Source: Clavibacter michiganensis subsp. insidiosus (GTDB lineage Bacteria; Actinomycetota; Actinomycetes; Actinomycetales; Microbacteriaceae). Taken from it: a stretch of DNA of 64,000 nucleotides. Where the stretch lies: assembly GCF_002240565.1 (NCBI RefSeq), contig NZ_MZMO01000001.1, forward strand, positions 1,798,001-1,862,000. The letters are read 5' to 3'. Position numbers and translations under genes: made by a program. The notes under the pieces are model-generated. The model made no database searches and was not told the DNA's origin. It saw nothing but the letters and a program-made list of their open reading frames with translations. Shown piece after piece: positions 55,750 through 63,923 of this stretch (position 1 is the first letter of the stretch; each line of letters opens with the position of its first letter).

Positions 55750-57420
55750 TCACTTGGCCTGCGCGTAGTCGTCGACGACCGCGATCGTGACGGGGAAGTC
55801 GACGGGCGCGTCGCCGAACAGCAGGCGTCCGGCCTCGGCGGCGGCCTCGGCCACGGCCCGGCTGACCTCGTCGACGCGGTCGTCCGGCGCGTGCACCATG
55901 ACCTCGTCGTGCAGGAAGAAGACGAGGTGCGGGCGGGATCCGGGCCGCTCCATCGCGGCGAGGCGGCGCCGGAGTCCCGCGAGCCAGCAGAGCGCCCACT
56001 CGGCGGCGCTGCCCTGGACGACGAAGTTGCGGGTGAACCGGCCCTGGTCGCGCGCGGACGTGCGGGCGCGGGCGGCGTCCGCGGGAGAGGCCTCGCCCGC
56101 GCGGCCGATCTGCTGCACGTCGACCCACGCGTCGCCGGGCGGTGGGGACGACCGCCCGAGCCGCGTGCTCACGATCCCCCCGCTCTCCCCCGCCCGCGCC
56201 GCGCGCTCCACGTAGCCGGTGGCCCGAGGGTACGCCCGGACGAGCCGCGGCATCAGGCGCCCGCTCTCGCCGGAGGTCGCCCCGTACATGGCGCCGAGCA
56301 TCGCGACCTTGGCGTGGGCGCGGGTGTCGACGACGCCGGCGTCGACGAGGCCCTGGTAGAGGTCGGTGCCGCGGCCCGCGTGGGCCATGGCGCGGTCCTC
56401 GGCCAGCGCTGCGAGAACCCGGGGCTCGAGCTGCGCGGCGTCGGCGACGACGAGCCGCCAGCCGGGATCGGCGCGGACGGCCGAGCGAATCTGGCGGGGC
56501 AGCTGCAGCGCACCCCCTCCGCTGGCGGCCCAGCGCCCGGTGACCACGCCGCCGGGGACGTACTCGGGGTGGAAGCGGCCGTCGCGGATCCACGTCTCCA
56601 TCCACGTCCACCCGTTGGCGGTGAGGAGGCGGGACAGCCTCTTGTGCTCCAGCAGCGGCGCGATGACGGGGTGGTCGATCTCCTGCAGCTCCCACTGCCG
56701 GGTGCTCGTCGCGTCGATGCCGACGCGGCGGAGCGCCCGGAGCACGTCGAGCGGGCTGTCGACGTTGAGGTCGGGGGCGGCGAGGATCTCCCGGATGCGC
56801 GCGGCGAGCCGCAGGAGCGCGGGAGGCGCGCCGCCGTGCGCCGGCCGACCGCCCAGCAGGTCGACCAGGAGCGCGTCGTGGACCGCCGTGTCCCACGGCA
56901 GCCCGTCGGCGGACATCTCGGCGGCGACGAGGGCGCCCGCCGACTCCGCGGCGAGGAGGAGGCGCAGACGGCCGGGGTCGGCGCTGCCCGCGACCGCCTC
57001 GAGCTGGAGGCGGAGCTCGGCGACCAGCTCGTCCGGCGAGCCGCCCTCGGGTGCGTCGAGGTCGTCGAAGAGCGTCGCGGACGCCGAGGGCTCCCGCTCC
57101 GACGGGGCGGCCCGGTCCCAGGACCCGGCGGGCATCCGGGCGAGCGGGCTGTCGGCGGTCTGCGTGGACAGCCGCAGGATCGCGTGGCAGAGGCGGAGGT
57201 CGTGGCAGCGGGCGACGCGGACGCCCGCGGCGACGAGGGTGCGCGCCCACACGGCGGTGTCGTCCCAGACCCAGCGCGGCGCGGGGTCGGCCCGCTCGCG
57301 TGCGGCGGCGACCGCGGGCCACTCGGAGGACGGGACGTCGCGCGTGGCCGTGACGGTGCCGGTCGCGTCGAGGTCGACGAGCCGGACGCCGGAGGGTGTC
57401 CGCGCGACCAGGATGTGCAT
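55750..57420 (-). CDS. Family A (PolI-like) DNA polymerase without 5' nuclease domain
   Basis: This 556-residue protein of the actinobacterial type is often annotated bifunctional 3'-5' exonuclease/DNA polymerase. The N-terminal 200 residues are exonuclease-like in position, but clear DEDD catalytic motifs were not seen. The polymerase part keeps TGRWAAS (about 294), motif A VVADAAQLEPRVLAAL with Asp327, motif B Lys371 to Tyr379-Gly380 (AKVAMLGAMYG), and motif C HDE at 504-506. In motif A the usual DYSQIE is DAAQLE, so the Tyr after the catalytic Asp is Ala. The 5'-3' exonuclease domain of PolA is absent. It may be a repair polymerase. ATG at MHILVART. Confidence 0.85.
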   Translation of the reverse strand: MHILVARTPSGVRLVDLDATGTVTATRDVPSSEWPAVAAARERADPAPRWVWDDTAVWARTLVAAGVRVARCHDLRLCHAILRLSTQTADSPLARMPAGSWDRAAPSEREPSASATLFDDLDAPEGGSPDELVAELRLQLEAVAGSADPGRLRLLLAAESAGALVAAEMSADGLPWDTAVHDALLVDLLGGRPAHGGAPPALLRLAARIREILAAPDLNVDSPLDVLRALRRVGIDATSTRQWELQEIDHPVIAPLLEHKRLSRLLTANGWTWMETWIRDGRFHPEYVPGGVVTGRWAASGGGALQLPRQIRSAVRADPGWRLVVADAAQLEPRVLAALAEDRAMAHAGRGTDLYQGLVDAGVVDTRAHAKVAMLGAMYGATSGESGRLMPRLVRAYPRATGYVERAARAGESGGIVSTRLGRSSPPPGDAWVDVQQIGRAGEASPADAARARTSARDQGRFTRNFVVQGSAAEWALCWLAGLRRRLAAMERPGSRPHLVFFLHDEVMVHAPDDRVDEVSRAVAEAAAEAGRLLFGDAPVDFPVTIAVVDDYAQAK

Positions 57421-57574
57421 GCCCTCATCATCCCGCGCGCGTCCGACGTCCGGCCTCCGCCCCGACTCCCTACCGCTTCCCCGTGATGCGTCATGCGCTC
57501 CCCCACACGGCGTCATGCAGGGAAACACCGCACGGGAATGTGCGCGCATCCCCCGCTCGCGCGGTTTCACCCGC

Positions 57575-57699
57575 TAAGGTTGGTGACAAGTCGTCAGGTC
57601 CTCACGATCCGCCCGGTCCGCCGGAGGGGTCACGAGGGGCGGACGACCCGCGGTCCCGGGTCCCGGGATCGAGGCATCTCTTTTGAAGGAAATTTCGTC
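57575..57699 (+). promoter_or_regulatory. cspA promoter and long 5' leader
   Basis: TAAGGT at 57575-57580 is the best -10 candidate and would give a leader of about 113 nt before cspA. The leader is GC-rich with short GGTCCCGGG repeats able to pair. Long structured leaders are common for cold-shock genes and can control translation with temperature. The rest of 57421-57574 holds no gene that I can support. Confidence 0.4.
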
Positions 57700-57903
57700 A
57701 TGGCAACAGGCACCGTCAAGTGGTTCAACGCTGAAAAGGGCTTCGGCTTCATCGCTCCCGACAACGGAACCGCGGATGTGTTTGCTCACTACACCGCGAT
57801 CGCGAAGGGCGGCTACAAGTCGCTCGACGAGAACCAGAAGGTCGAGTTCGAGGTCGCACAGGGCGCCAAGGGTCCCCAGGCTGAGAACATCCGCCCGCTC
57901 TAA
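57700..57903 (+). CDS. cspA: Cold shock protein (CspA family)
   Basis: This 67-residue single cold-shock domain binds single-stranded nucleic acid and acts as an RNA chaperone. RNP1 is [11 protein letters not shown] and RNP2 is DVFAHYTAI, after [15 protein letters not shown]. The ending [11 protein letters not shown] is family-typical. A GAAGGA site lies before the ATG. A 16-bp terminator follows. Confidence 0.97.
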   Translation: MATGTVKWFNAEKGFGFIAPDNGTADVFAHYTAIAKGGYKSLDENQKVEFEVAQGAKGPQAENIRPL

Positions 57904-57946
57904 TGCCACCCGCTCGCCTCTGGTGAGCGCAGCACGCTGAGCTTCC

Positions 57947-57982
57947 GAGAACGGCTCCGACCATGTGGTCGGGGCCGTTCTC
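57947..57982. terminator. Terminator after cspA
   Basis: A 16-bp stem with one G-U pair (GAGAACGGCTCCGACC / GGTCGGGGCCGTTCTC) and an ATGT loop lies 44 nt after the cspA stop. A short CCAGTTAAC follows. Confidence 0.85.
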
Positions 57983-58019
57983 CAGTTAACGCGCAGGCCG
58001 GCGTGCGGGACCATGGAAC

Positions 58020-58307
58020 GTGCCCTCCTACCGCATCACCATGACCGTCGGCGCGCTGCGACCGGGCGCCGACCCCGCCGCCGTCCTCCCCGCCGCCGCC
58101 GACGAGGCCGCCCGCATCGCCACCCTCGAGGCCAACGACATCCAGGTGGTGCGCGGCGAGCCCCGGCTCACGGTGCGCTTCACCGCGGACGACGACGCGG
58201 CGGCCGAGCGCATCGCGGGCGCCGTCCGGGCTCGCGCCGGCGAGCTCGTCGAGATCCCCCGAGCGAGCATCACGCGTCGCGACGGGGGCGCGTGGACCCG
58301 GATCTGA
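58020..58307 (+). CDS. Small conserved actinobacterial protein
   Basis: This 95-residue protein starts at GTG (PSYRITMTVGALRPGADP) and contains EANDIQVVRGEPRLTVRF and DDAAAERIAGAVRARA. The alternating beta-alpha-beta pattern suggests a small ferredoxin-like fold. Similar proteins of unknown function occur in other actinobacteria. No signal peptide. It lies between cspA and the polysaccharide locus. Confidence 0.7.
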   Translation: MPSYRITMTVGALRPGADPAAVLPAAADEAARIATLEANDIQVVRGEPRLTVRFTADDDAAAERIAGAVRARAGELVEIPRASITRRDGGAWTRI

Positions 58308-58450
58308 TCCGCGCGGACCCCTCCTGTCCCCCGAGGCCCCCGAGGGGACCCATCGGGCACGCGCCGCCGAGCATCGAGGGCAACGCCTGTAGTCTCGATC
58401 CCAAGAGCCGACGGCGTCTCAGGGGGACGCAGCATCGGCTTGGGGGGACG

Positions 58451-60016
58451 ATGATCGAACAGAAGACCACGCAGGACACGGGAGCACGGGAGGCCGGCGC
58501 CCGTCGACGCATGACCGACAGGTCGGCCACGGGCGTGCGCGCCGACGCCGGGCCGCTCACCGAGGCGGACGGCCCGCGGGCGCACGACTGGCGACGCACC
58601 TACGCCGTCGGGCTCGCCGTCACCGACCTCCTCGTCCTGATCTGGGTCGTCTTCGGCGTGCAGATCGCGTGGTTCGGCTTCGAGACGTCGGACGTCGCCT
58701 TCAACGGGGACTACGAGGGGGTGGCCGTCAGCTACTCGCTCATCTCCGTCGTCATCATCGCGAGCTGGATGGTGGCGCTCGGCCTGTACGGCACCCGCGG
58801 CTACCGCGTGCTGGGCACCGGACCGCAGGAGTACCGGCTGATCCTCGACGCCACCGTGCGGCTGTTCGGGCTGGTCGCCATCGTGGCGTTCCTCGGCCGC
58901 ATCGACTTCGCCCGCGGCTACATCATCATCGCGCTGCCGCTGGGGCTCGTGACCCTCGTGCTCAGCCGCTGGATGTGGCGGCAGTGGCTCAACGTGCAGC
59001 GCGCCAAGGGCCGCTACTCGTCCCGCGTCCTGTTGATCGGTTCCGAGGCGTCGACGGGGTTCCTGGCCCGCGAGCTCGCGCGCCAGCCCTACGCCGGCTA
59101 CCACGTGGTCGGGGCGTGCGTCCCGTCCGGCGTGATCGCGGCGACGCTGCCCGGCACCGGCATCCCCGTGCTCGGCAAGCTCGACGACCTGCAGGCCGCC
59201 ATGCGCGCGGTCGATGCGGACACCATCGTCATCGCCAGCAACGACGAGCTGTCGCCCGAGCGGATCCGCGAGCTCAGCTGGTCGCTGGAGCCCGGACGCC
59301 AGCACCTGGTGGTGGCGCCCAGCCTCACGGACATCGGCGGGCCGCGGATCCACACCCGCCCCGTCGCGGGCCTGCCCCTCATCCACGTGGAGACCCCGCG
59401 CTACGAGGGCACGAAGCTCTTCGCGAAGCGGGCGTTCGACATCGTCGCGAGCACTCTCATCCTCGTCCTCGCCTCGCCCCTGTTCGTCGCCATCGCGATG
59501 ACCATCCGGCTGAGCACCCCGGGTCCGGTGCTCTTCCGCCAGGAGCGCGTGGGCATCAACGGGCGCCCGTTCCAGATGCTGAAGTTCCGCACGATGGTGA
59601 CGGACGCGGAGGCGCGGCTGCGGGAGCTCGAGGAGAAGACCCGGGATGCCGGCAACTCCGTGCTCTTCAAGATGAAGGACGACCCCCGGGTCACCCCCAT
59701 CGGCCGGTTCCTCCGCCGCTACAGCCTCGACGAGCTGATGCAGCTCGTGAACGTCCTCAACGGCAGCATGTCGCTCGTCGGCCCGCGTCCGCCGCTCGCG
59801 CGCGAGGTCGAGGCGTACGAGACGAAGGTGCACCGGCGCTTCCTCGTGAAGCCGGGCATCACGGGGCTCTGGCAGGTGAGCGGGCGGTCGAACCTCTCAT
59901 GGGAGGACAGCGTGCGGCTCGACCTCTACTACGTGGAGAACTGGTCGATCGTGGGCGACCTCGTCATCCTGTGGAAGACGGCGAAGGCCGTGCTGGCGCG
60001 CGAGGGGGCGTACTGA
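58451..60016 (+). CDS. Polyprenyl-phosphate sugar-1-phosphate transferase for exopolysaccharide
   Basis: This is the initiating enzyme of exopolysaccharide assembly, transferring a sugar phosphate to the lipid carrier. It is 521 residues with four to five N-terminal transmembrane helices (LAVTDLLVLIWVVFGVQIAW and following). A CoA-binding-like Rossmann domain follows (RVLLIGSEASTGFLARELA). The C-terminal bacterial sugar transferase domain starts KRAFDIVASTLILVLASPLF, with RQERVGINGRPFQMLKFRTM, then RRYSLDELMQLVNVLNG and SLVGPRPPLAREV. GGGGGG precedes the ATG; TAGTCT at 58390 is a candidate -10. The first sugar is not predictable. Confidence 0.92.
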   Translation: MIEQKTTQDTGAREAGARRRMTDRSATGVRADAGPLTEADGPRAHDWRRTYAVGLAVTDLLVLIWVVFGVQIAWFGFETSDVAFNGDYEGVAVSYSLISVVIIASWMVALGLYGTRGYRVLGTGPQEYRLILDATVRLFGLVAIVAFLGRIDFARGYIIIALPLGLVTLVLSRWMWRQWLNVQRAKGRYSSRVLLIGSEASTGFLARELARQPYAGYHVVGACVPSGVIAATLPGTGIPVLGKLDDLQAAMRAVDADTIVIASNDELSPERIRELSWSLEPGRQHLVVAPSLTDIGGPRIHTRPVAGLPLIHVETPRYEGTKLFAKRAFDIVASTLILVLASPLFVAIAMTIRLSTPGPVLFRQERVGINGRPFQMLKFRTMVTDAEARLRELEEKTRDAGNSVLFKMKDDPRVTPIGRFLRRYSLDELMQLVNVLNGSMSLVGPRPPLAREVEAYETKVHRRFLVKPGITGLWQVSGRSNLSWEDSVRLDLYYVENWSIVGDLVILWKTAKAVLAREGAY

Positions 60017-60031
60017 GCGCAGCCGCGGCGA

Positions 60032-61456
60032 TCAGGCCGCGCGCCGCCGTCGTCGCATGATCGCGGCGAACGCGAGCACCGCGATGAGCGCGCCGATGCC
60101 GAGGTCGAGGATCGTCTCCATGAGGTTCGACCCCACGAACTCGCCGACGACGATGCAGAGGAGCGCCGTGAGTCCGCCCAGCGCGACCGCCATGGGCAGC
60201 AGGCGCCGGAGGAACAGCCGCCGGGGCACCGCGCCGAGCATGCACCAGGCGGTGATGGTGATGGCCGGCGAGACGATGAAGGAGTTGATCACGAGCACGC
60301 CCGCGAGGCCCCCGGTCAGCGCGCCGACGACCACGCCCGCCAGCACGGTGTAGTTGAGGACGGCGTCCACCGTCAGGGCGCGCGAGTGGTGCCCGGCGAC
60401 GAGGGCCCACCGGGCGGGGATCGCGACGATCATCGATGCCGCCAGCCCCCAGGACAGCGGCATGAGCGTTCCCGCGGTGCGCCACTCGTCGCCGAGGAGT
60501 ACCTCCACCAGGTGCGGGCCGCTGAGGGAGACCGCGAGCGCGAACGGCACGCCGACGGCGATGACGACCGAGGCGAGGCGCCGGAGCTGGTCGTCGGCGC
60601 GCCCGGCCAGGCGCGCCACCGCGAGGTCGCGGATGGCCATCGGGTTGAGCGCCTGCTGCGCCTGCTGGAGGGGCCCGATGAGGAATGAGTAGGCGCGCGA
60701 GTACTGCGCGAGGGCGACCGGGCCGAGCAGGATGCTGACGAGCAGGTTGTCGCCGTTGCGGGCGGCGAAGCCGGCGAGCTGGCTCTGGTACGTGCCGTGC
60801 ATCGACGTGTAGAGCTGGCGTGCCGCCGGGCGGACGGGGACGCGGGCGGGCAGGTCGGCCCTCCCCCGGCGGATCCAGGCGCCCTCGAACGCCAGCCAGC
60901 GGACGGCCGCGATGACGAGCTGGCTGCTCGCGGCGGCCCAGAGGCTGTCCGTGAGGAGGAGCGCCCCGATCGCGATCACGTTGCCGACCAGCACGCTGGA
61001 GAGGTCGACGAGCGAGACGTAGCGGAGCTGCCGGGCCGCGATGAGGAAGGCCCGGGGCGTCATCGACGCCATCGTGACGGGCAGCGCCGCGCAGAGGATC
61101 ACCCACATGACGTCGGCGTCGAGCGACGTGCCGACGACGAGCGCGACCGCGGCCGTGAGCGCCGCAGCACCGGCGGCGACGACGACGGCCAGCCGGCGCC
61201 AGGTGCGCGCCGACTCGAGGTAGCCGGGGGTGTGCGTGAGCACGGCCTGGGGCACGCAGATGTCGAAGAGGACGGCGACGCACGCCGTGACGGTGAGGGC
61301 GAGGAAGTACACGCCGTAGTCGGACGGACCCAGCAGTCGCGCGGCGAGGGTGGCAGCGACGAGGCCGACCGCCGCGATGATCGCCTGCGCCGCGAGCGGC
61401 CACACCGACGAGTCGCGGCTCCGGGCTCCCCGGGCCGCGCGGTCGTCGGCGCTCAT
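60032..61456 (-). CDS. Polysaccharide flippase (Wzx/MOP superfamily)
   Basis: The product is 474 residues with about 12-14 hydrophobic helices. The start is typical of lipopolysaccharide/teichoic acid flippases (WPLAAQAIIAAVGLVAATLA, RLLGPSDYGVYFLALTV). The middle has ARNGDNLLVSILLGPVALAQ and YSRAYSFLIGPLQQAQQAL, which is diagnostic of the oligosaccharide flippase family. It would move the lipid-linked repeat unit across the membrane. It is the last gene of the minus-strand polysaccharide unit, convergent with the sugar transferase gene. Confidence 0.9.
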   Translation of the reverse strand: MSADDRAARGARSRDSSVWPLAAQAIIAAVGLVAATLAARLLGPSDYGVYFLALTVTACVAVLFDICVPQAVLTHTPGYLESARTWRRLAVVVAAGAAALTAAVALVVGTSLDADVMWVILCAALPVTMASMTPRAFLIAARQLRYVSLVDLSSVLVGNVIAIGALLLTDSLWAAASSQLVIAAVRWLAFEGAWIRRGRADLPARVPVRPAARQLYTSMHGTYQSQLAGFAARNGDNLLVSILLGPVALAQYSRAYSFLIGPLQQAQQALNPMAIRDLAVARLAGRADDQLRRLASVVIAVGVPFALAVSLSGPHLVEVLLGDEWRTAGTLMPLSWGLAASMIVAIPARWALVAGHHSRALTVDAVLNYTVLAGVVVGALTGGLAGVLVINSFIVSPAITITAWCMLGAVPRRLFLRRLLPMAVALGGLTALLCIVVGEFVGSNLMETILDLGIGALIAVLAFAAIMRRRRRAA

Positions 61457-61490
61457 CGCGCGCCCGGCCGGGTGGCGGTGCGCGGTGCGG

Positions 61491-61994
61491 TCACAGCACG
61501 CGTCCCGGGACGCCGACCACGGTGGCCCCGGCGGGGACGTCGCGGAGCACCAGGGTCATGGCGCCGATGGTGCTGCCGTCCCCCACGTGGATGGGGCCGA
61601 GGATCTGCGCGAACGCGCCCACCTGCACGTCGTCGCCGATGACCGGCACGTCGTCGCCCTTCTTGGCGCCGATCGTGACCCCGTGGCGCATGGTGAACCG
61701 CGCGCCGATGCGGGCCTGGGGGTGGACGATGACCGTGCCGAAGTGGTGGATCATGATGCCCGGTCCGATCTCTGCCGACCGCGGGATGTCGATCCCCGTC
61801 ACCAGCCGTACCACGCTGTAGAGCGCGACGTACAGCACGTGGGCGGGCAGGCGCACGGCCCGCGAGCACGTGCGGGTCCAGCGCCCGTACCGGTAGACCG
61901 ACACCGCCCAGAACGACGGCTGCAGGATCCAGGCGCCACGGCCGTAGCGCGCCCGGTCGGCGGCCCAGCGGCCGCGCTCGTCGACGGCGCTCAC
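61491..61994 (-). CDS. Left-handed beta-helix acetyltransferase of the polysaccharide locus
   Basis: This 167-residue protein is of the serine acetyltransferase/WcaB type. The hexapeptide-repeat region runs from SAEIGPGIMIHHFGTVIVHP to GDDVQVGAFAQILGPIHVGD and STIGAMTLVLRDVPAGATVV, ending in GVPGRVL. The catalytic His of the family is in MIHHFGTVI. The N-terminal helical part (YGRGAWILQPSFWAVSVYRY) is typical of colanic-acid type acetyltransferases rather than CysE. It probably acetylates a sugar of the exopolysaccharide. The GTG start overlaps the preceding stop by 4 nt. Confidence 0.87.
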   Translation of the reverse strand: MSAVDERGRWAADRARYGRGAWILQPSFWAVSVYRYGRWTRTCSRAVRLPAHVLYVALYSVVRLVTGIDIPRSAEIGPGIMIHHFGTVIVHPQARIGARFTMRHGVTIGAKKGDDVPVIGDDVQVGAFAQILGPIHVGDGSTIGAMTLVLRDVPAGATVVGVPGRVL

Positions 61995-62740
61995 GACGTC
62001 TGCACCGTGCGGCGGATGCGGCTCGCCGTGTGCAGCGCCCGACTCGCCCAGCGGACGGGCAGGGGCGTGCGGAGCGTCTCCGCCTGCACCCGGGCCGCCT
62101 CGACGGCGATCTCCTTCGCGCGCACCTGCGACATGCCGCCGGCGGCGAAGACCGCGAGCGGCACGTGCACGACGACCGGCCGGACGCCGGATCGCAGGAG
62201 CCGGGCCGTGAGCTCGTAGTCGCCGACGACGCGGAAGCGGAGGTCGTAGCGGGCACCGCGGATGCGGGATCCCGGATACAGGATCGCCTGGTGGGACGTG
62301 GGCAGCCCGTGGTGGATGTAGATGGGAGGACGGGCCGTGCGGAGGATCTCGCCGCGGCCGGTGTCGAGCAGGTAGTCGCCGAGGAGCAGCTCGTTGTCGC
62401 CCGCCGCGCGCAGGATCCCGGACAGCAGCTCCCAGGACTCGACGTGGGACCGGTCGCCGCCGTTGAGGAACCAGACGAACCTGCCGGTCGAGCGGGCGAT
62501 GCCCTCGTTCATCGCGTCGTAGATGCCGTCGTCGGGGCCGCTCGAGAGGTCGACCGGGACGCCCGAGGCGGTCACGACCTCGTCGAGGCCCTCCCCCGTG
62601 CCACCGTCGACCACGATGACCTCGATCGCGTCGCCCGCGTCATGGACGAGCTGGCGCACCGACCGGAGCGTGCTGCCGAGCCCCGGCAGGTCCCGGAAGG
62701 TGACTACGACGACGGACACGAGCGGTGGGGGTACCGGCAT
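61991..62740 (-). CDS. Family 2 glycosyltransferase
   Basis: This 249-residue GT-A enzyme has the start LVSVVVVTFRDLPGLGSTLRS and the nucleotide-sugar block IEVIVVDGGTGEG. GPDDGIYDAMNEGIARSTG and FVWFLNGGD (the DxD equivalent is GGDRS) follow, then RVVGDYELTARLL. It resembles WcaA/PGL-type transferases. No membrane segment. Its first 101 nt lie inside the end of the upstream polymerase gene in another frame. The donor and acceptor sugars are unknown. Confidence 0.88.
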   Translation of the reverse strand: MPVPPPLVSVVVVTFRDLPGLGSTLRSVRQLVHDAGDAIEVIVVDGGTGEGLDEVVTASGVPVDLSSGPDDGIYDAMNEGIARSTGRFVWFLNGGDRSHVESWELLSGILRAAGDNELLLGDYLLDTGRGEILRTARPPIYIHHGLPTSHQAILYPGSRIRGARYDLRFRVVGDYELTARLLRSGVRPVVVHVPLAVFAAGGMSQVRAKEIAVEAARVQAETLRTPLPVRWASRALHTASRIRRTVQTS

Positions 62741-63923
62741 GGGGAGCGACCAGGCTTTCGTTGCAGGCGACGAGCGTCGCGATGAGGAGGGCGGTCATGA
62801 CGGCGTACTCGGGCAGCATTATCCCACCGGAGAAGAATAGGGTCCCGAAGAGCCACAGCGGCGCCACGGCTCCCCAGGTCGAGCGCCTGCTGCGCAGCAT
62901 CGCGCGGATCGCCAGGACGGCGAGGGCCGCGATGAGCACCAGGCCGATCCACCCGAAGTAGAACACCAGCACGTACAGGCCGTTGTCGAGCGACGTGCCG
63001 AGCTCCGCGCCGTTGTAGAGGTCATAGCCCAGCAGGATGTTCGACACCGAGCCGAGGGCGTGGCCGATGGGCGTGTGCAGGAGCGTGTCCCCCAGGACCT
63101 GCAGCGGCGCCACGAGGCGGTAGTTCGTGCTGGATCCGGACGTGCTGAAGCTCTCCAGCCGGGTCTGCAGGTACGTGCCGCTGGCCACCCCCACGACCGC
63201 GAGGCCGCTGAGGACGACGATGCTCGCGCCCGGGCGGGAGCGGAGGGCGACCACGACGCCGATGATGAGCAGCAGCAGGAGCCCGGTCGCGGAGCGGGAC
63301 ATGAGCACGCCGAGGATGCCGACCGCGATGGTGCCGCGGAAGTGGCGGCCCGTGAGCAGCGAGATGAGCGTGAGCGTCCCGATGACGAAGGCGTCGTAGG
63401 ACGGCTCGAGGAAGAAGCCCTGCGCCCGCGGGATGGGATTGAACTGGAGGTAGGGCTGGTACTCGTACAGGTACTGGAAGCGCCCGAACACGTTGAAGAA
63501 CGCCTCGCTGCCGAGCGTCCCCGCGGCCACCTGCAGGACCGACAGGCCGACGACGATGAGGAGCATGGCCGAGACGGCCGTGGAGAAGGCCCTCGAGCTG
63601 ACGAACCCGGGGTCGAGGCCCGCGGATCCGGCCACGATCACGATGACCGCGAGGATGAACAGCGCGAGCGTGCGGAGGAACGACAGCGGATCGCTGCCCT
63701 CCATGCCGGTCACGAGCGCCGCCGACGCCGTGAGCGCCACGACCGCGCAGAGCACGAGGACGAGGCGGCGGGCGTACCCGCCACGCGACAGCAGGAGGAT
63801 CAGGGGCACGCCCACCACCAGCCCGAGCGTGACGGGGTAGCCGGCCGCCTGGACGATCATGAAGTGCTGGCCGATGACGGCGACGCCCATGAGCCACGCC
63901 TCGCGCCGGTAGCTGCGGGTCAT
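62640..63923 (-). CDS. O-antigen polymerase/ligase-like membrane protein (Wzy type)
   Basis: The product is 427 residues with about 10-12 transmembrane helices. The large outer loop (FNVFGRFQYLYEYQPYLQFN, IPRAQGFFLEPSYDAFVIG) and the later loop with SSTNYRLVAPLQVLGDTLLH and GHALGSVSNILL are typical of Wzy/WaaL proteins. The ATG overlaps the stop of the upstream glycosyltransferase by 4 nt. The last 34 codons (basic, Pro/Ala-rich tail) overlap the next glycosyltransferase. It presumably polymerises repeat units outside the membrane. Confidence 0.85.
   Translation of the reverse strand: MTRSYRREAWLMGVAVIGQHFMIVQAAGYPVTLGLVVGVPLILLLSRGGYARRLVLVLCAVVALTASAALVTGMEGSDPLSFLRTLALFILAVIVIVAGSAGLDPGFVSSRAFSTAVSAMLLIVVGLSVLQVAAGTLGSEAFFNVFGRFQYLYEYQPYLQFNPIPRAQGFFLEPSYDAFVIGTLTLISLLTGRHFRGTIAVGILGVLMSRSATGLLLLLIIGVVVALRSRPGASIVVLSGLAVVGVASGTYLQTRLESFSTSGSSTNYRLVAPLQVLGDTLLHTPIGHALGSVSNILLGYDLYNGAELGTSLDNGLYVLVFYFGWIGLVLIAALAVLAIRAMLRSRRSTWGAVAPLWLFGTLFFSGGIMLPEYAVMTALLIATLVACNESLVAPHAGTPTARVRRRSHLPGPAGARQHAPVGAPARP

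Noticed and set aside
61491-61994. Serine O-acetyltransferase (CysE) for cysteine synthesis
   Set aside because: It is too short at the N-terminus and embedded in a polysaccharide operon; the N-terminal pattern is of the sugar-acetylating branch.
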